NCBI RefSeq assembly: GCF_050897975.1
Contig: NZ_JBPAXY010000004.1
Coordinates: 62,001-126,000 of the forward strand
Length of the DNA stretch: 64,000 bases
Reading direction: 5' to 3'
DNA from: Pseudooceanicola sp050897975
Lineage (GTDB): Bacteria > Pseudomonadota > Alphaproteobacteria > Rhodobacterales > Rhodobacteraceae
A program made the translations under genes and the position numbers. Shown here one piece after another: positions 24,607-32,915 of this stretch (the stretch's first letter is position 1; each line of letters starts with the position of its first letter). The notes under the pieces were generated by a model. That model was not told the origin of the DNA and did not search any database. It worked only from the letters and a program-made list of their open reading frames with translations.

Positions 24607-25395
24607 ATGACAGGACAGATGCAGGGGAAACGCGGCCTGGTGATGGGTGTCGCCAATGACCGCTCGATCGCGTGGGGCATTGCCCGCGCGATGCACGAGG
24701 CCGGGGCCGAAATGGCCTTCTCCTACCAGGGCGAGAACTTCGGCAAGCGCGTAGCGCCCCTGGCGGCCTCGATCGGGGTCGAGTATCTGCTCGACGTGGA
24801 TGTGACCGATGATGCCTCAATGGATGCGGCCTTTGCCGACCTGAAGGCGAAATGGGGCAAGCTGGATTTCATCGTCCATGCCATCGCCTATTCCGACAAG
24901 GCGGAACTGTCGGGCCGCTTCGTCAATACCAGCCGCGACAACTTCAAGCATTCGCTGGATATCTCCTGCTACTCGCTGATCGACGTGGCGCGCCGCGCCG
25001 CGCCGCTGATGTCTAACGGCGGCGCCATCCTGACGCTGACCTACCAGGGCTCGAACAAGGTGACCCCCTATTACAACGTCATGGGCGTGGCCAAGGCGGC
25101 GCTGGAGTCGGCGGTGCGCTATCTGGCCAACGACCTGGGCCCCGACGGTATTCGCGTCAACGCGATCTCGCCCGGCCCGATGAAGACCCTGGCGGGTGCG
25201 GCCATTTCGGGGGCGCGCAAGACCTTCCGCCAGACCGAGGCCAATGCGCCGCTGCGCGCCAATGCCACGCTGGAGGCGGTCGGCGGCACGGCGGTCTACC
25301 TGGCCTCCAACGCGGGCGCCTGCACCAGCGGCGAGATCATCCATGTGGATGGCGGCTATCACGTGCTGGGAATGCCGCAGCCGGAAAACCTCTGA
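24607..25395 (+). CDS. fabI: Enoyl-ACP reductase (NADH)
   Basis: A 262-residue SDR-type enoyl reductase. Catalytic residues Y146, Y156 and K163 sit at the same numbers as in E. coli FabI (LTYQGSN, YYNVMGVAK). The FabI-type nucleotide motif GVANDRSIAWGIA replaces the usual GxxxGxG. It reduces trans-2-enoyl-ACP and is the triclosan target of the family. ATG 24607 lies 7 bp after fabB, completing a fabA-fabB-fabI unit. Confidence 0.95.
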   Translation: MTGQMQGKRGLVMGVANDRSIAWGIARAMHEAGAEMAFSYQGENFGKRVAPLAASIGVEYLLDVDVTDDASMDAAFADLKAKWGKLDFIVHAIAYSDKAELSGRFVNTSRDNFKHSLDISCYSLIDVARRAAPLMSNGGAILTLTYQGSNKVTPYYNVMGVAKAALESAVRYLANDLGPDGIRVNAISPGPMKTLAGAAISGARKTFRQTEANAPLRANATLEAVGGTAVYLASNAGACTSGEIIHVDGGYHVLGMPQPENL

Positions 25396-25431
25396 AGCCC
25401 CGAAGGCCGCGCCCCTTGCGGGCGGGCCAAC

Positions 25432-25615
25432 GCCTCCGGCGGGAGTATTTTCAGCCATCGAATAAGAGAAAATTAACTCTGATCGAAAAGTATCGAGGGG
25501 CGGTACAGGGTGGAGACCCGATGACCGCGCCAAAGAATGGGCCTCTCGTCACGTTGGTTCGGGCGAGAGGTTCTTCTTTTTCTATTCGATGGCTGAAAAT
25601 ACTCCCGCCGGAGGC
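25432..25615. repeat. Perfect 33-bp inverted repeat pair around a 118-bp AT-richer centre
   Basis: The left arm (25432-25464) begins GCCTCCGGCGGGAGTATTTT and ends CAGCCATCGAATA. The right arm (25583-25615) is its exact reverse complement. The centre has no gene. The pair lies between fabI and trmB. Copies of one arm occur at 62499 and, more diverged, at 62689, so the arm is a dispersed extragenic element; the two here are head-to-head. As RNA it could form a very stable hairpin. Confidence 0.9.
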
Positions 25616-25645
25616 TTCAAGCCGCAGCGCGGCTTGAACTCCCCC

Positions 25646-26365
25646 TCACCGTTTGCGGAAGGTCAGGTAATGGGGCGTGCGGCCCTCGCGTAGGGCTTTC
25701 TGCTCGTAGCGGGTCGAGATCCAGTCGCCCCAGGGCTGGCGCCAGTCCTCGGGGCCCTCGGCCAGCCATTCGAAACCATGGCGCGGCACCTGTTGCAGGG
25801 TCTGGCGCACGTAGTCGGGAATATCGGTGGCCACGCGGAAGATCGCGCCGGGCTTCAGCACCCGGTTCAGCGGCGCCAGGTGTTCCGGCGTGACGAAACG
25901 GCGCCGGTGGTGGCGTTTCTTCGGCCAGGGGTCGGGGTAGAGCAGGAAGGCGCGGCTGATCGAGGCCTCGGGCAGCACGTCGAAGAGGTCGCGCACATCG
26001 CCTGGGTGGACCGCCAGGTTTTCCACCCCCGCCTCGCGGATCTTGCCCAGAAGCATGGCCACACCGTTGATATAGGGCTCGGCGCCGATGATGCCGATCC
26101 CGGGGTTCGAGGCGGCCTGATGCACCAGATGCTCGCCGCCGCCAAAGCCGATTTCGAGCCAGACATCGCGCCCGCCGAAAAGCCTATCTAGGTCGATGTT
26201 TGCGCGCTCGGGGTTTTCTTCCCAGCTGACGGCCCCGGGCGAGAGCTTGCCCAGGTCCTCGTCCAGGTAGGTTTCCTGGTTCGGACGCAGGCTCTTGCCC
26301 TTGAACCGGCCGTAGAAGTTGCGCCAGGGGGCGCCGGAGGGGTGTTTGTCGGGTGTCTCGCTCAT
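25646..26365 (-). CDS. trmB: tRNA (guanine-N7)-methyltransferase
   Basis: A 239-residue SAM-dependent methyltransferase. The SAM motif is WLEIGFGGGEHL, followed by GAEPYINGVA. The catalytic region is LLYPDPWPKKRHHRRRF, the TrmB hallmark. It forms m7G46 in tRNA variable loops. The start at 26365 (MSETPDKHPSG) was chosen because upstream sequence in this frame is low-complexity and includes the metK terminator. Confidence 0.95.
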   Translation of the reverse strand: MSETPDKHPSGAPWRNFYGRFKGKSLRPNQETYLDEDLGKLSPGAVSWEENPERANIDLDRLFGGRDVWLEIGFGGGEHLVHQAASNPGIGIIGAEPYINGVAMLLGKIREAGVENLAVHPGDVRDLFDVLPEASISRAFLLYPDPWPKKRHHRRRFVTPEHLAPLNRVLKPGAIFRVATDIPDYVRQTLQQVPRHGFEWLAEGPEDWRQPWGDWISTRYEQKALREGRTPHYLTFRKR

Positions 26366-26425
26366 GGCCGCCCTGTTAGCCGCCCCGGCGCGCCAGATCA
26401 ATGGGCGGGGCGGTGGCCCGCCCCG

Positions 26426-26463
26426 AAACGCAAACGCCCGGCGCTGCGGGGCAGAGCCGGGCG
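26426..26463 (-). terminator. Terminator after metK
   Basis: On the minus strand CGCCCGGC / GCCGGGCG forms a stem with a 13-base loop, followed by TTTGCGTTT. It lies just past the metK stop codon. Confidence 0.65.
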
Positions 26464-26484
26464 CGGGGGCGCGGGCGTGGCGCC

Positions 26485-27666
26485 TCAGAGGTTGGCCTTG
26501 ATGGCCTCGACCAGATCGGTCTTCTCCCAGGAGAAGCCGCCGTCTTCGTCGGGGGCGCGGCCGAAGTGGCCATAGGCCGCGGTGCGCTGGTAGATCGGCT
26601 TGTTCAGCTCCAGATGGGTGCGGATGCCGCGCGGGGTCAGGTCCATCGACTTGGCCACCGCTGCCTCGATCGCCGCCTCGTCCTCTTTCGCGGTGCCGTA
26701 GGTGTCGACGTAGATCGACAGCGGCTTGGCAATGCCGATGGCATAGGAGAGTTGCAGGCAGCATTTCTCGGCCAGGCCCGCGGCCACCACGTTCTTGGCC
26801 AGGTAGCGTGCCGCATAGGCCGCGGACCGGTCGACCTTGGTCGGATCCTTGCCCGAGAAGGCGCCGCCGCCATGGGGGGCCGCGCCGCCGTAGGTGTCGA
26901 CGATGATCTTGCGGCCCGTCAGGCCCGCGTCGCCATCGGGGCCGCCGATGACGAACTTGCCGGTCGGGTTCACCCACCATTCGGTGGCATCGGTCAGCCA
27001 GCCCTCGGGCAGCACCTCGCGGATATAGGGTTCGACGATCTCGCGGATATGGGCCGAGGTCTGGGCGTCGTCGGCGTGCTGGGTCGACAGGACCAGCTGG
27101 GTCACCTCGACCGGCTTGCCGTCCACATAGCGCAGCGACAGCTGCGACTTGGCGTCGGGGCGCAGGGTCGGCTCGGTGCCATCCTTGCGCACCTCGGCCA
27201 GGCGCTTGAGGATCTTGTGAGCGTAGAGGATCGGCGCCGGCATCAGCTCGGGCGTCTCGTTGGTGGCGAATCCGAACATGATGCCCTGGTCGCCCGCGCC
27301 CTCGTCCTTCTCGTTCGAGGCGTTCACCCCTTGCGCGATATGGGCCGATTGTTCGTGCAGAAGGTTCGTTACCTCCACCGTCTGGTGGTGGAACTTGTCC
27401 TGCTCATAGCCGATGTCGCGGATGCAGTCGCGCACGATGCCGTCCACATGGGCCATGTAATCGTGCAGCTTGTCCTGGTCGGCCAGGCCGACCTCGCCGC
27501 CGATGACCACGCGGTTGGTGGTGGCGAAGGTTTCACAGGCGACGCGCGCCTCGGGTTCCTCGGCAATCAGCGCGTCCAGAACAGCATCTGAAATGCGGTC
27601 GCAGACCTTGTCGGGGTGACCCTCTGAAACGGATTCAGAGGTAAAGATGTAGTTCTGACGTGTCAT
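26485..27666 (-). CDS. metK: S-adenosylmethionine synthetase
   Basis: A 393-residue enzyme with the family motifs GHPDK (residues 16-20), GAGDQG and GGGAFSGKDPTKVDR. It makes SAM from methionine and ATP. Its leader holds a SAM/SAH riboswitch whose 3' strand includes the ribosome-binding site, so synthesis should fall when SAM or SAH is high. The GGAGCA ribosome site lies seven bases before the ATG. Confidence 0.97.
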   Translation of the reverse strand: MTRQNYIFTSESVSEGHPDKVCDRISDAVLDALIAEEPEARVACETFATTNRVVIGGEVGLADQDKLHDYMAHVDGIVRDCIRDIGYEQDKFHHQTVEVTNLLHEQSAHIAQGVNASNEKDEGAGDQGIMFGFATNETPELMPAPILYAHKILKRLAEVRKDGTEPTLRPDAKSQLSLRYVDGKPVEVTQLVLSTQHADDAQTSAHIREIVEPYIREVLPEGWLTDATEWWVNPTGKFVIGGPDGDAGLTGRKIIVDTYGGAAPHGGGAFSGKDPTKVDRSAAYAARYLAKNVVAAGLAEKCCLQLSYAIGIAKPLSIYVDTYGTAKEDEAAIEAAVAKSMDLTPRGIRTHLELNKPIYQRTAAYGHFGRAPDEDGGFSWEKTDLVEAIKANL

Positions 27667-27673
27667 GAGAAAG

Positions 27674-27717
27674 TGCTCCGATATTTCAGACCTGCCCCGT
27701 CAGGAAGCCGTTGGGGC
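27674..27717 (-). promoter_or_regulatory. SAM/SAH riboswitch controlling metK
   Basis: Read on the minus strand the leader has GCCCC-AACGGCUUCCUGAC-GGGGC (27717-27694), then a short linker and GGAGCA (27679-27674). This matches the conserved features of the Rhodobacterales SAM/SAH riboswitch: a hairpin whose loop contains CAACGGCUUCCUG[AG]CG and a pseudoknot with the GGAGCA that doubles as ribosome site. Ligand binding would hide the ribosome site. The motif match is direct; the function is from the known class. Confidence 0.9.
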
Positions 27718-27764
27718 GGCGTATACTCTTGGTTAGGACGGCGGCGCGCCGGGGTCAACTTGGT

Positions 27765-29312
27765 TTATGACCGGGATCTGAAGAACCCATGAACGCCGCC
27801 AAGGGCCGACAGGCCCAGCAACAGAAGGGCAAACAGCAGCGCGGGCGCGTCGCCCAGGCGGCTGTAGGGGGTGGGGGCCGAGGGCGGCGGCAGGGCCGTG
27901 TCCAGATGCCCGGCGGTATTCAGCGGCAGCTGCGCCAGCACCGCGCCATCGGCCGAGATCAGCGCCGAGATGCCGGTATTGGCCGCCCGGATCAGTGGCA
28001 GCCCCTGTTCCACCGCCCGCAGCCGGGCCTGGGCCAGGTGCTGATAGGGCCCCGAGAAACTGCCGAACCAGGCGTCATTGGTGATCTGCAACAGCAGGGC
28101 GGGTCGGTTGGGCGCGGCGCGCAGCTCGCGCGGGAAGATCGCCTCGTAGCAGATCAGCGGCAGGGCCGCGCCGACCCGGGGCAGATCCAGCAGACGGGCG
28201 CCGGGCCCGGGGCTGTAGCCGGTGCCATAGCGCGCCGCCAGGGCGCCGATGCCCACGCGGCCCATCATCCCGCTCAGCGGCAGGTATTCCCCGAAGGGCA
28301 CCAGGTGATGCTTGTCATAGGTCGCGGCCAGGGTGCCGTTGCCGTCCAGCAGGGCCAGGGTGTTGTAATAGCGCGCGCCCTCGCGGCGTTGCACGCCGAA
28401 GGCCAGGGCGCTGCCCTGGGCGGCCTCGGCCAGCACATCGGTCAGGGCGGGGCCTTCGTTCAGCAGATAGGGGACAGAGGTTTCGGGCCAGACCACCAGG
28501 TCGGGGCGGCGGTCGCCCTCGGCCGGAGCGGCGGTCAGATCCAGCAGGCGCCCGAAGAAGACGGGGATATGGGCCGGATCCCATTTCTCGCGCTGCGCCG
28601 CGTTCGGCTGCACCAGGCGCACCAGGGGGGCGTCTTCGGCGGGGGGCAGGGCGCGGGAGGGCAGGGCCAGCGCCAGGGCCAGGGGCGCGGCGAAGGCCAG
28701 GGCCGCCAGGGCCAGGGGCAGGGGGCGCGGGCGGGCGGCGGCGGGTGGCGTCAGCGCCAGGCCCAGCAGGGTGGCGGGCAAGAGCAGCAGCAGGCTAAGC
28801 CCATGGGGCCCGGTCAGCGCGGCCAGCGGCAGCAGGGGCGAGGGGATCAGCGCGTGACCGATCAGCGCCCAGGGAAAGCCGGTGAAGATCCAGCCGCGCA
28901 GCGCCTCGGCCAGGGTCAGCGCGGCGCTGAGCGCCAGGGCGGCGGCCAGGCCCTGCGGTGCCAGCCGCTTGGCCAACCCGGCGGCGGCGCCCCAGAAGAG
29001 CGCCAGCCCTGCGGCCATCAGCAGCAGGGCAAAGGGCGCCATCCAGCCGTGGCGGGCGATGTCCACCAGGAAGGGTTCCACGATCCAGCACAGCGCCAGG
29101 GCGAAATAGCCCGCGCCGAACAGCCAGCCTGCGCGGGCCGCGCGGCCTGCCGTGGGCGCGCGCAGCACCTCGTGCATCAGGGCCGCGAAGCCCAACAGGG
29201 CCAGGGGCCACAGCGACAGCGGCGCCTGGCCGCAGGCGGTCAGCGCCCCGGCGGCGGCAGGCCAGAGCGGCGCCAGGCGGCGCGGCGACAGACGCGAAGG
29301 GCGGGAGGTCAT
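27765..29312 (-). CDS. lnt: Apolipoprotein N-acyltransferase
   Basis: A 515-residue inner-membrane protein with about six to eight N-terminal helices and a C-terminal nitrilase-fold domain. The catalytic triad is visible as E in WPETSVPYLL, K in YDKHHLVPFGEYLP and C in LICYEAIFPREL. Lnt adds the third acyl chain to lipoproteins in the periplasmic leaflet, so the lipoproteins encoded in this window are likely substrates. The first ATG at 29312 follows GGAGG-like sequence poorly, but later starts would remove the first helix. Confidence 0.94.
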   Translation of the reverse strand: MTSRPSRLSPRRLAPLWPAAAGALTACGQAPLSLWPLALLGFAALMHEVLRAPTAGRAARAGWLFGAGYFALALCWIVEPFLVDIARHGWMAPFALLLMAAGLALFWGAAAGLAKRLAPQGLAAALALSAALTLAEALRGWIFTGFPWALIGHALIPSPLLPLAALTGPHGLSLLLLLPATLLGLALTPPAAARPRPLPLALAALAFAAPLALALALPSRALPPAEDAPLVRLVQPNAAQREKWDPAHIPVFFGRLLDLTAAPAEGDRRPDLVVWPETSVPYLLNEGPALTDVLAEAAQGSALAFGVQRREGARYYNTLALLDGNGTLAATYDKHHLVPFGEYLPLSGMMGRVGIGALAARYGTGYSPGPGARLLDLPRVGAALPLICYEAIFPRELRAAPNRPALLLQITNDAWFGSFSGPYQHLAQARLRAVEQGLPLIRAANTGISALISADGAVLAQLPLNTAGHLDTALPPPSAPTPYSRLGDAPALLFALLLLGLSALGGVHGFFRSRS

Positions 29313-29442
29313 GATAGGCGGGACCCGGCGCAGGAGAGGGGGAGGAGGCGCCGGGCGGAAGAGATCCCCGCCCGGGCGAAACGTGGGCCCGCATGGCCGG
29401 GCCGGGCCTGCGCCGCGCCTTGAGGATCGGCGCGGCGCCGCA

Positions 29443-30678
29443 TCACTCGGCGTCTTGCGGTTTCAGCCGGACGCGCAGGCGCTTGATCCGGCGGGGGTCG
29501 GCCTCGACCACCTCGAACTCATGGCCTGCCGGGTGCACCACCACCTCGCCGCGCGCGGGCACGCGGCCCGCCAGCATGAAGACCAGGCCGCCCAGGGTGT
29601 CGATCTCTTCCTCGTCGACGCTGTCGTCATCGGTCAGCGACAGGCCGATGGCGGCCTCGAAATCCTCCAGCGGGGCCTTGGCCAGCACCAGATAGCTGCC
29701 CGAGGCCTCGCGGGTCCACAGGGCGTCTTCGTCGACGTCGTGTTCATCCTCGATCTCGCCGATGACCTGTTCGATCAGATCCTCGATCGTCACCAGCCCG
29801 TCAACCCCGCCGTATTCGTCGATCACCAGGGCCATGTGGCGGCGTTCGGTCTGCATCTTTTGCAGCAGCACCCCGATGGGCATCGAGGGCGGCACGAAAA
29901 GCAGCGGGCGCAGCAATTCGTCCATCTGGAAATCCGAGGTCGCGTCCCAGCCGTGTTTCAGGGCGAAATCCTTCAGGTGGACCAGGCCCTTGGGGCTGTC
30001 GAGGGTCTCGTCATAGACCGGCAGGCGGGTCATGCCGCTGTCGCGGAAGACATCGACCAGCTCGTCCTGGCCGATGCTGGCGGGCACGGCGACGATCTCG
30101 ACCTTGGGAATGGCCACGTCCTCGACCCGCATGTTGCGCAGGTTCAGCAGGGAATGGCGGCGGCGCTGCTGGTTGGCGGGCTGGGGGCTGGCGCCGCCAT
30201 CGGCGGTGCGGGCCGCAGCGGGGGCGCGGCTGCCCAGAAGGCGGCCCAGGAAGCCGGGGCGCGGGCGGGGATGGGAACTGGCCGGGGCGGCGGGGACGGG
30301 CGCCGAGTGCATGGGCGCCGTGTGCACGGGGGCCGGGGCAGAGACAGGGCTTGTCCCCGGTCCGGTCCCGTTGGGCCGTGCGGGGCCGTTGCCGCCGTTG
30401 CCCTCGCCCGTGGCAGAGGCCAGGGGCATGCCATCGGTGCCGGTCATGACGGGGCTGGCCGCCAGGCTGTCCTTCGCGAGGGTGCCACTGGCCACGGCAT
30501 CACACGCCACAGCGCCGGACACACCGGTCATGGCGGGGGCCGCGGCAGAGCCGGCGACACGGGACGCAGGTCCCTCGGTTTCGACCAGGCGCATCGCGGG
30601 ATGCGGTGCTGCGGGGTCTGGGGTCATGGAACGCGCGCGCTGCGCCGCGTTAGAAGACCCGTCTATGCTGTCGCCCAT
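29443..30678 (-). CDS. CorC/HlyC-like CBS-pair protein with transporter-associated domain
   Basis: A 411-residue soluble protein. Residues 1-130 are a long Ala/Pro-rich, low-complexity extension. The core has two CBS motifs (VEDVAIPKVEIVAVP, then DELLRPLLFVPPSMP and DEYGGVDGLVTIEDLIEQVIGEI) and a C-terminal CorC-HlyC domain ending in PRRIKRLRVRL. Relatives bind adenosine nucleotides and act with magnesium or cobalt efflux. ybeY and phoH lie upstream in the usual phoH-ybeY-corC order, and lnt follows, as in many proteobacteria. Confidence 0.88.
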   Translation of the reverse strand: MGDSIDGSSNAAQRARSMTPDPAAPHPAMRLVETEGPASRVAGSAAAPAMTGVSGAVACDAVASGTLAKDSLAASPVMTGTDGMPLASATGEGNGGNGPARPNGTGPGTSPVSAPAPVHTAPMHSAPVPAAPASSHPRPRPGFLGRLLGSRAPAAARTADGGASPQPANQQRRRHSLLNLRNMRVEDVAIPKVEIVAVPASIGQDELVDVFRDSGMTRLPVYDETLDSPKGLVHLKDFALKHGWDATSDFQMDELLRPLLFVPPSMPIGVLLQKMQTERRHMALVIDEYGGVDGLVTIEDLIEQVIGEIEDEHDVDEDALWTREASGSYLVLAKAPLEDFEAAIGLSLTDDDSVDEEEIDTLGGLVFMLAGRVPARGEVVVHPAGHEFEVVEADPRRIKRLRVRLKPQDAE

Positions 30679-30728
30679 CTGTCCTTTCCGGTTGCAGGCC
30701 GTCCGTCGGCCGAAAATCTATATGGGGG

Positions 30729-31274
30729 CTAATATGGGTCAGCGATACCCATCTTGCCAAGTATTTCTGTTTCAAGGCCTTCCATCAGCTCGGCGTCGCC
30801 GTCGCGGATGTGGTCATAGCCCAGAAGATGCAGGATTCCGTGAACGACCAAATGGGTCACATGATCGGGAACTGTCTTGTCCGCCTCGGCGGCTTCGCGG
30901 GCGCAGGTGTCCCAGGAAATGGCGATGTCGCCCAGCTCCACGGCGCCAAAGGGGCCCTCTTCGGCCTCCTCGGGGGGCTCGGGCGCGGCCCCTTCCTCTT
31001 CGGCGGCCAGATCCTCGGCGGGCCAGGACAGCACGTTGGTGGGCGTGGGCTTGCCGCGGAACTCGGTGTTCAGGGTGGCGATGCGCGCGTCATCGCAGCC
31101 CATCACGCAGATCTCGTAACCCGCAGGGCCGATCCGCAGATGGCTCAGGACCGCCCGGGCGGCGGCCTCTGACAGCGCGTCCAGCCCGGCCTCGTCCCAG
31201 CGGGGATCCTCGATCACGCAATCGACGAGGGCGGGGCCCGAGGGGGCAGGGTCAGAGGGGGCAAGATCGGTCAT
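30729..31274 (-). CDS. ybeY: Endoribonuclease YbeY
   Basis: A 181-residue zinc-dependent RNase. The metal motif is HLVVHGILHLLGYDH (H-x3-H-x5-H). YbeY is needed for 16S rRNA 3' maturation and ribosome quality control. Relative to E. coli (155 residues) it has an acidic insertion near residues 88-106 (EEEGAAPEPPEEAEEG). It lies between phoH and the CorC-like gene. Confidence 0.94.
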   Translation of the reverse strand: MTDLAPSDPAPSGPALVDCVIEDPRWDEAGLDALSEAAARAVLSHLRIGPAGYEICVMGCDDARIATLNTEFRGKPTPTNVLSWPAEDLAAEEEGAAPEPPEEAEEGPFGAVELGDIAISWDTCAREAAEADKTVPDHVTHLVVHGILHLLGYDHIRDGDAELMEGLETEILGKMGIADPY

Positions 31275-31362
31275 GGGGCGCCCATACAGCAAGGCCGGGG
31301 CGCCGCCAATCCTTCTTGGCGGCGCGGCAGGCGGGATCGGCGGAGGGCGCAGGCCCGCCGCC

Positions 31363-32397
31363 TCAGCTTTCCTCGTCGGCCTCGTAGGCGCGGATGATCT
31401 TCGCCACCAGGGGATGGCGCACCACATCCTGGGCGGAGAAGTAGTTGAAGCTGATGTCGGGGATGGCCCCCAGCAGGCGTTCGGCATCGCGCAGGCCCGA
31501 TTGCACCCCGCGCGGCAGGTCCACCTGGCTGCGGTCGCCGGTGATCACCATGCGCGACCCTTCGCCCAGGCGGGTCAGGAACATCTTCATCTGCATGGTC
31601 GTGGCGTTCTGCGCCTCGTCCAGCACCACGAAGGCATTGGCCAGGGTCCGGCCGCGCATGAAGGCCAGGGGCGCGATCTCGATCTTCTTGGCCTCGCGCA
31701 GCTTGCCCACGTCCTTGGCGCCCAGAAAGTCGTTCAGCGCGTCGTAAAGGGGCTGCATGTAGGGATCGACCTTTTCCTCCTGTGTGCCGGGCAGGAAGCC
31801 CAGCCGTTCGCCCGCCTCGACGGCGGGGCGGGTCAGGATGATCTTGTCGACGTGACCTTCGATGAAGTGGTTCACCGCCACGGCGACGGCCAGATAGGTT
31901 TTGCCCGTGCCCGCCGGGCCGATGCCGAAGGCCAGCTCGTGCTTGTAGAGGTTCTGCACATATTGCTTCTGCGCCTCGGTGCGCGGCTCGACCATCTTGC
32001 GGCGGGTCTTGATCTCGACCTCGCCGCCCCGGAACATCTCAAGCTGGTCACCGCCCTCGGCGGGCGACGCGGCATTGTCGGCGCCGGGTTCCCCCATGCG
32101 CAGCTCGCGGTCGATATCGGCCTGGGTGACCTCGCGGTTGGCCTCGAGCCGGGCATAGAGGGCGCGCAGCACGGTGACGGTCTGTTGCGGCGCGGGGGCC
32201 TCGCCATGGGCGACCAGGTGGTTGCCCCGGCGCAGGATCTGTGTGCCAAGCTGCTGTTCCAGATAGGCCAGGTTCCGGTCGTACTCGCCGCAAAGCTCGA
32301 TCAGCAGCAGGTTGTCGGGAAATTCGACCGAGGCTTCGGACATTCCGGTGCCCTCCGAGGAGGAAGAGGTATTCGGGGTCAGCAGGCTTGTGGCCAA
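31363..32397 (-). CDS. phoH: PhoH-like ATPase
   Basis: A 344-residue protein with Walker A GPAGTGKT (160-167), Walker B FVVLDEAQN and the PhoH motif TRPAVEAGERLGFLPG. The family is a predicted RNA-binding ATPase linked to YbeY. The start is placed at TTG 32397 because AAGGAGCG lies four bases upstream and the resulting N-terminus is full length; the next ATG, at 32343, would remove 18 residues and has no comparable ribosome site. An ATG at 32541 would read through the downstream face of another gene's terminator and is rejected. Confidence 0.9.
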   Translation of the reverse strand: MATSLLTPNTSSSSEGTGMSEASVEFPDNLLLIELCGEYDRNLAYLEQQLGTQILRRGNHLVAHGEAPAPQQTVTVLRALYARLEANREVTQADIDRELRMGEPGADNAASPAEGGDQLEMFRGGEVEIKTRRKMVEPRTEAQKQYVQNLYKHELAFGIGPAGTGKTYLAVAVAVNHFIEGHVDKIILTRPAVEAGERLGFLPGTQEEKVDPYMQPLYDALNDFLGAKDVGKLREAKKIEIAPLAFMRGRTLANAFVVLDEAQNATTMQMKMFLTRLGEGSRMVITGDRSQVDLPRGVQSGLRDAERLLGAIPDISFNYFSAQDVVRHPLVAKIIRAYEADEES

Positions 32398-32511
32398 GTG
32401 GCGCTCCTTCAGATCGGGCCGGTGCGCGGCACCGGCGTGCCATGGGATCAGCGTGGCAGGGGCGGGGGCGAGGGGCAAGGGGGGAATGCACGCAGGCCCG
32501 GGCGGGAAACG

Positions 32512-32541
32512 AAAAATGCCGCAAGCGAAGGCTTGCGGCAT
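32512..32541 (-). terminator. Rho-independent terminator after the small lipoprotein gene
   Basis: On the minus strand ATGCCGCAAGC-CTTC-GCTTGCGGCAT is a perfect 11-bp stem with a tetraloop, followed by TTTTCGTTT. It ends the OmpA/lipoprotein transcript before phoH. Confidence 0.92.
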
Positions 32542-32577
32542 TGCGATGTGGGGATGCGGGCCGAGGCGCGCAAGGCC

Positions 32578-32901
32578 TTAGGTGCCCGGTGCCTGGGTCG
32601 GATCGGGAATGCCGGAGCCGCGCTTGAATCCGCCGGTGGCGGTGTTGGGCGGTGCGGTGCCCGAGCAGACCGGCTTGCCGTATTTGTCCAGGCGCTGCGA
32701 CAGATAGCCTTCGAGGCCGTCGTCGATGATCCAGTGGTCGCAGCCGTTGGGATCGACCCAGATGCCGGCCTTCAGGGTCGACAGGTGGTGCGAGTTGATG
32801 CCGTAGTCGACGCTTTTGTCGCCGGGCACGTTGCCCGGGTGACCACAGGCGGCCAGAGAGGCCAGCAGAAGAACGCCAGAGGCGGCTTTCACGATATGCA
32901 T
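32578..32901 (-). CDS. Small lipoprotein with WVDP-GC-HW module
   Basis: A 107-residue protein with a lipoprotein signal (lipobox LAAC, C19). Residues 47-79 (from IWVDPNGCDHW to GKPVC) repeat a module found at residues 49-81 of the upstream OmpA-like protein: both share WVDP-x-GC-x-HW, DDG-x-EGY and a closing PVC. The two conserved cysteines may form a disulfide. The gene lies 14 bp downstream of the OmpA-like gene in the same operon. The module's function is unknown to me. Confidence 0.8.
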   Translation of the reverse strand: MHIVKAASGVLLLASLAACGHPGNVPGDKSVDYGINSHHLSTLKAGIWVDPNGCDHWIIDDGLEGYLSQRLDKYGKPVCSGTAPPNTATGGFKRGSGIPDPTQAPGT

Positions 32902-32915
32902 GTGGCTGGTCCCCT

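Noticed and set aside
22650..24680. Upstream extension of irr through the fab genes
   Set aside because: The frame merely stays open opposite fabA and fabB; the Irr family N-terminus begins at 22649.
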